DNA of 21,153 bases, taken from positions 1 through 21,153 of the forward strand of contig JALNQF010000584.1 of assembly GCA_028456385.1 (NCBI GenBank), in the 5' to 3' direction. Position 1 is the first letter of the stretch, and each line of letters starts with the position of its first letter. The position numbers and the translations under genes are program-made. The notes under the pieces were generated by a model that worked only from the letters and a program-made list of their open reading frames with translations, had not been told where the DNA came from and did no database searches. This document shows, one piece after another, positions 20,604 to 21,153 of this stretch. Source of the DNA: Ophiosphaerella korrae. Taxonomy: Eukaryota > Ascomycota > Dothideomycetes > Pleosporales > Phaeosphaeriaceae.

Positions 20604-20913
20604 TTAAGCTTATAGAGCTATACTACTTTATATTTTATAGCTATAATACTTATAGTTTCTTTTTAGTACTTAGCTATTATCTATACGTCTTTAATCCTAA
20701 TATACCTAAGGATCTATACTTATTCTATAAACTAGATAGCTTTAGTAGCTAGCTATAGCTTACTTAAAATAACCTAGAAGTTATATTATCTCTTAGAGTT
20801 ATTAAATACCTAGTTCTAGAAGTCCTTAAGTATCTTATAGTAGAGTAAGATATAGGTAATAGTTTATTATCTCTTTCTATACTAGTAGTAGGAGCTAGTA
20901 GTACTTAGTACTT
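20604..20913. other. Spacer between facing X1 and X2 ends
   Basis: 310 bp with no repeat partner in the window and no convincing frame. It separates the right tip of X1 from the left tip of X2, so it is either host sequence or an older repeat. Nothing else is recognised in it. Confidence 0.4.
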
Positions 20914-21153
20914 ATAAGAGAGTTATCCCTTATATTTCTTATTTTTGTACTAATATTAGTAAGTTTACAACTTACTAATATTACAAACTTACTAATATTA
21001 CAAACTTACTAATATCGCAAACTTACTAATATTACGAACTTACTAATATGTTAGTAAGTTTACAACTTACTAACATTTAACTACCTTTCTACTTTTAGTT
21101 AGCGCTTAGTAAGCTACTAGGTATATATACCTAGTACTTACTTAGATAGCTTT
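20914..21153 (-). repeat. X2 left terminal repeat, element continues beyond window
   Basis: 20914-21113 is the inverted form of the outer TIR block. It holds at least four tandem 16-17 bp units of the type AAACTTACTAATATT with C-containing linkers (about 20970-21050), then the palindrome at 21117-21134 and the start of the inner block. Bases 21114-21153 equal 1-40 exactly, so a further X element begins here and runs rightwards out of the window. Confidence 0.85.

Noticed and set aside
1..21153. Bacterial or phage origin
   Set aside because: Ty3/gypsy chromodomain elements, Tc1 transposase and RIP signature point to a filamentous fungus; no ribosome binding sites or operons are present.

Overview
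The window is a gene-poor, very AT-rich block of decayed transposable elements. It most likely comes from a filamentous ascomycete (Pezizomycotina) genome with repeat-induced point mutation (RIP). CpA and TpG are strongly depleted, TpA is in excess, and every recognisable reading frame is cut by TAA/TAG codons that restore to CAA, CAG or TGG. No host gene, tRNA or rRNA was found. The species cannot be named from the sequence; a RIP-affected AT-rich compartment or subtelomere-like repeat block fits.

Layout. (1) 1-3360: most of a DNA transposon-like element, here called X0, with compound terminal inverted repeats (TIRs) of about 340 bp. A broken minus-strand frame of about 940 codons (105-2927) fills it and matches no family I recognise. 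(2) 3361-3940: the 3' half of a Tc1/mariner-type DDE transposase, directly abutting X0. (3) 3941-4988: unassigned AT-rich sequence with one degenerate frame. (4) 4989-19052: a complete Ty3/gypsy chromodomain retrotransposon (chromovirus), about 7.03 kb, on the plus strand with a TTATT target-site duplication (TSD). It is split by a second complete copy of the same family (8378-15409, minus strand, AGAAT TSD) inserted into its reverse transcriptase. Both copies have 426-428 bp LTRs, a single gag-pro-RT-RNaseH-IN-chromodomain frame of about 1,830 codons, a polypurine tract and a conserved antisense-open 3' region. (5) 19058-20340: host or older repeat sequence with two small MITE-like inverted repeats. 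(6) 20341-21153: two X-type element ends (X1 right, X2 left) facing each other across a 310-bp spacer.

History. X0 abuts a Tc1 fragment, the outer chromovirus landed in the sequence beyond it, and the inner copy then landed in the outer one. RIP degraded everything; the inner copy keeps more ancestral residues, as expected of the later arrival. In both retroelements, residual CpA sits on the element's sense strand although the copies lie in opposite chromosomal orientations.

Most worth checking: the X family (unclassified protein, palindrome-plus-array TIRs, different interiors between identical ends), the antisense coiled-coil frame in the retrotransposon 3' region, and the element-oriented mutation asymmetry. 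All translations were made by eye; no database search was run.
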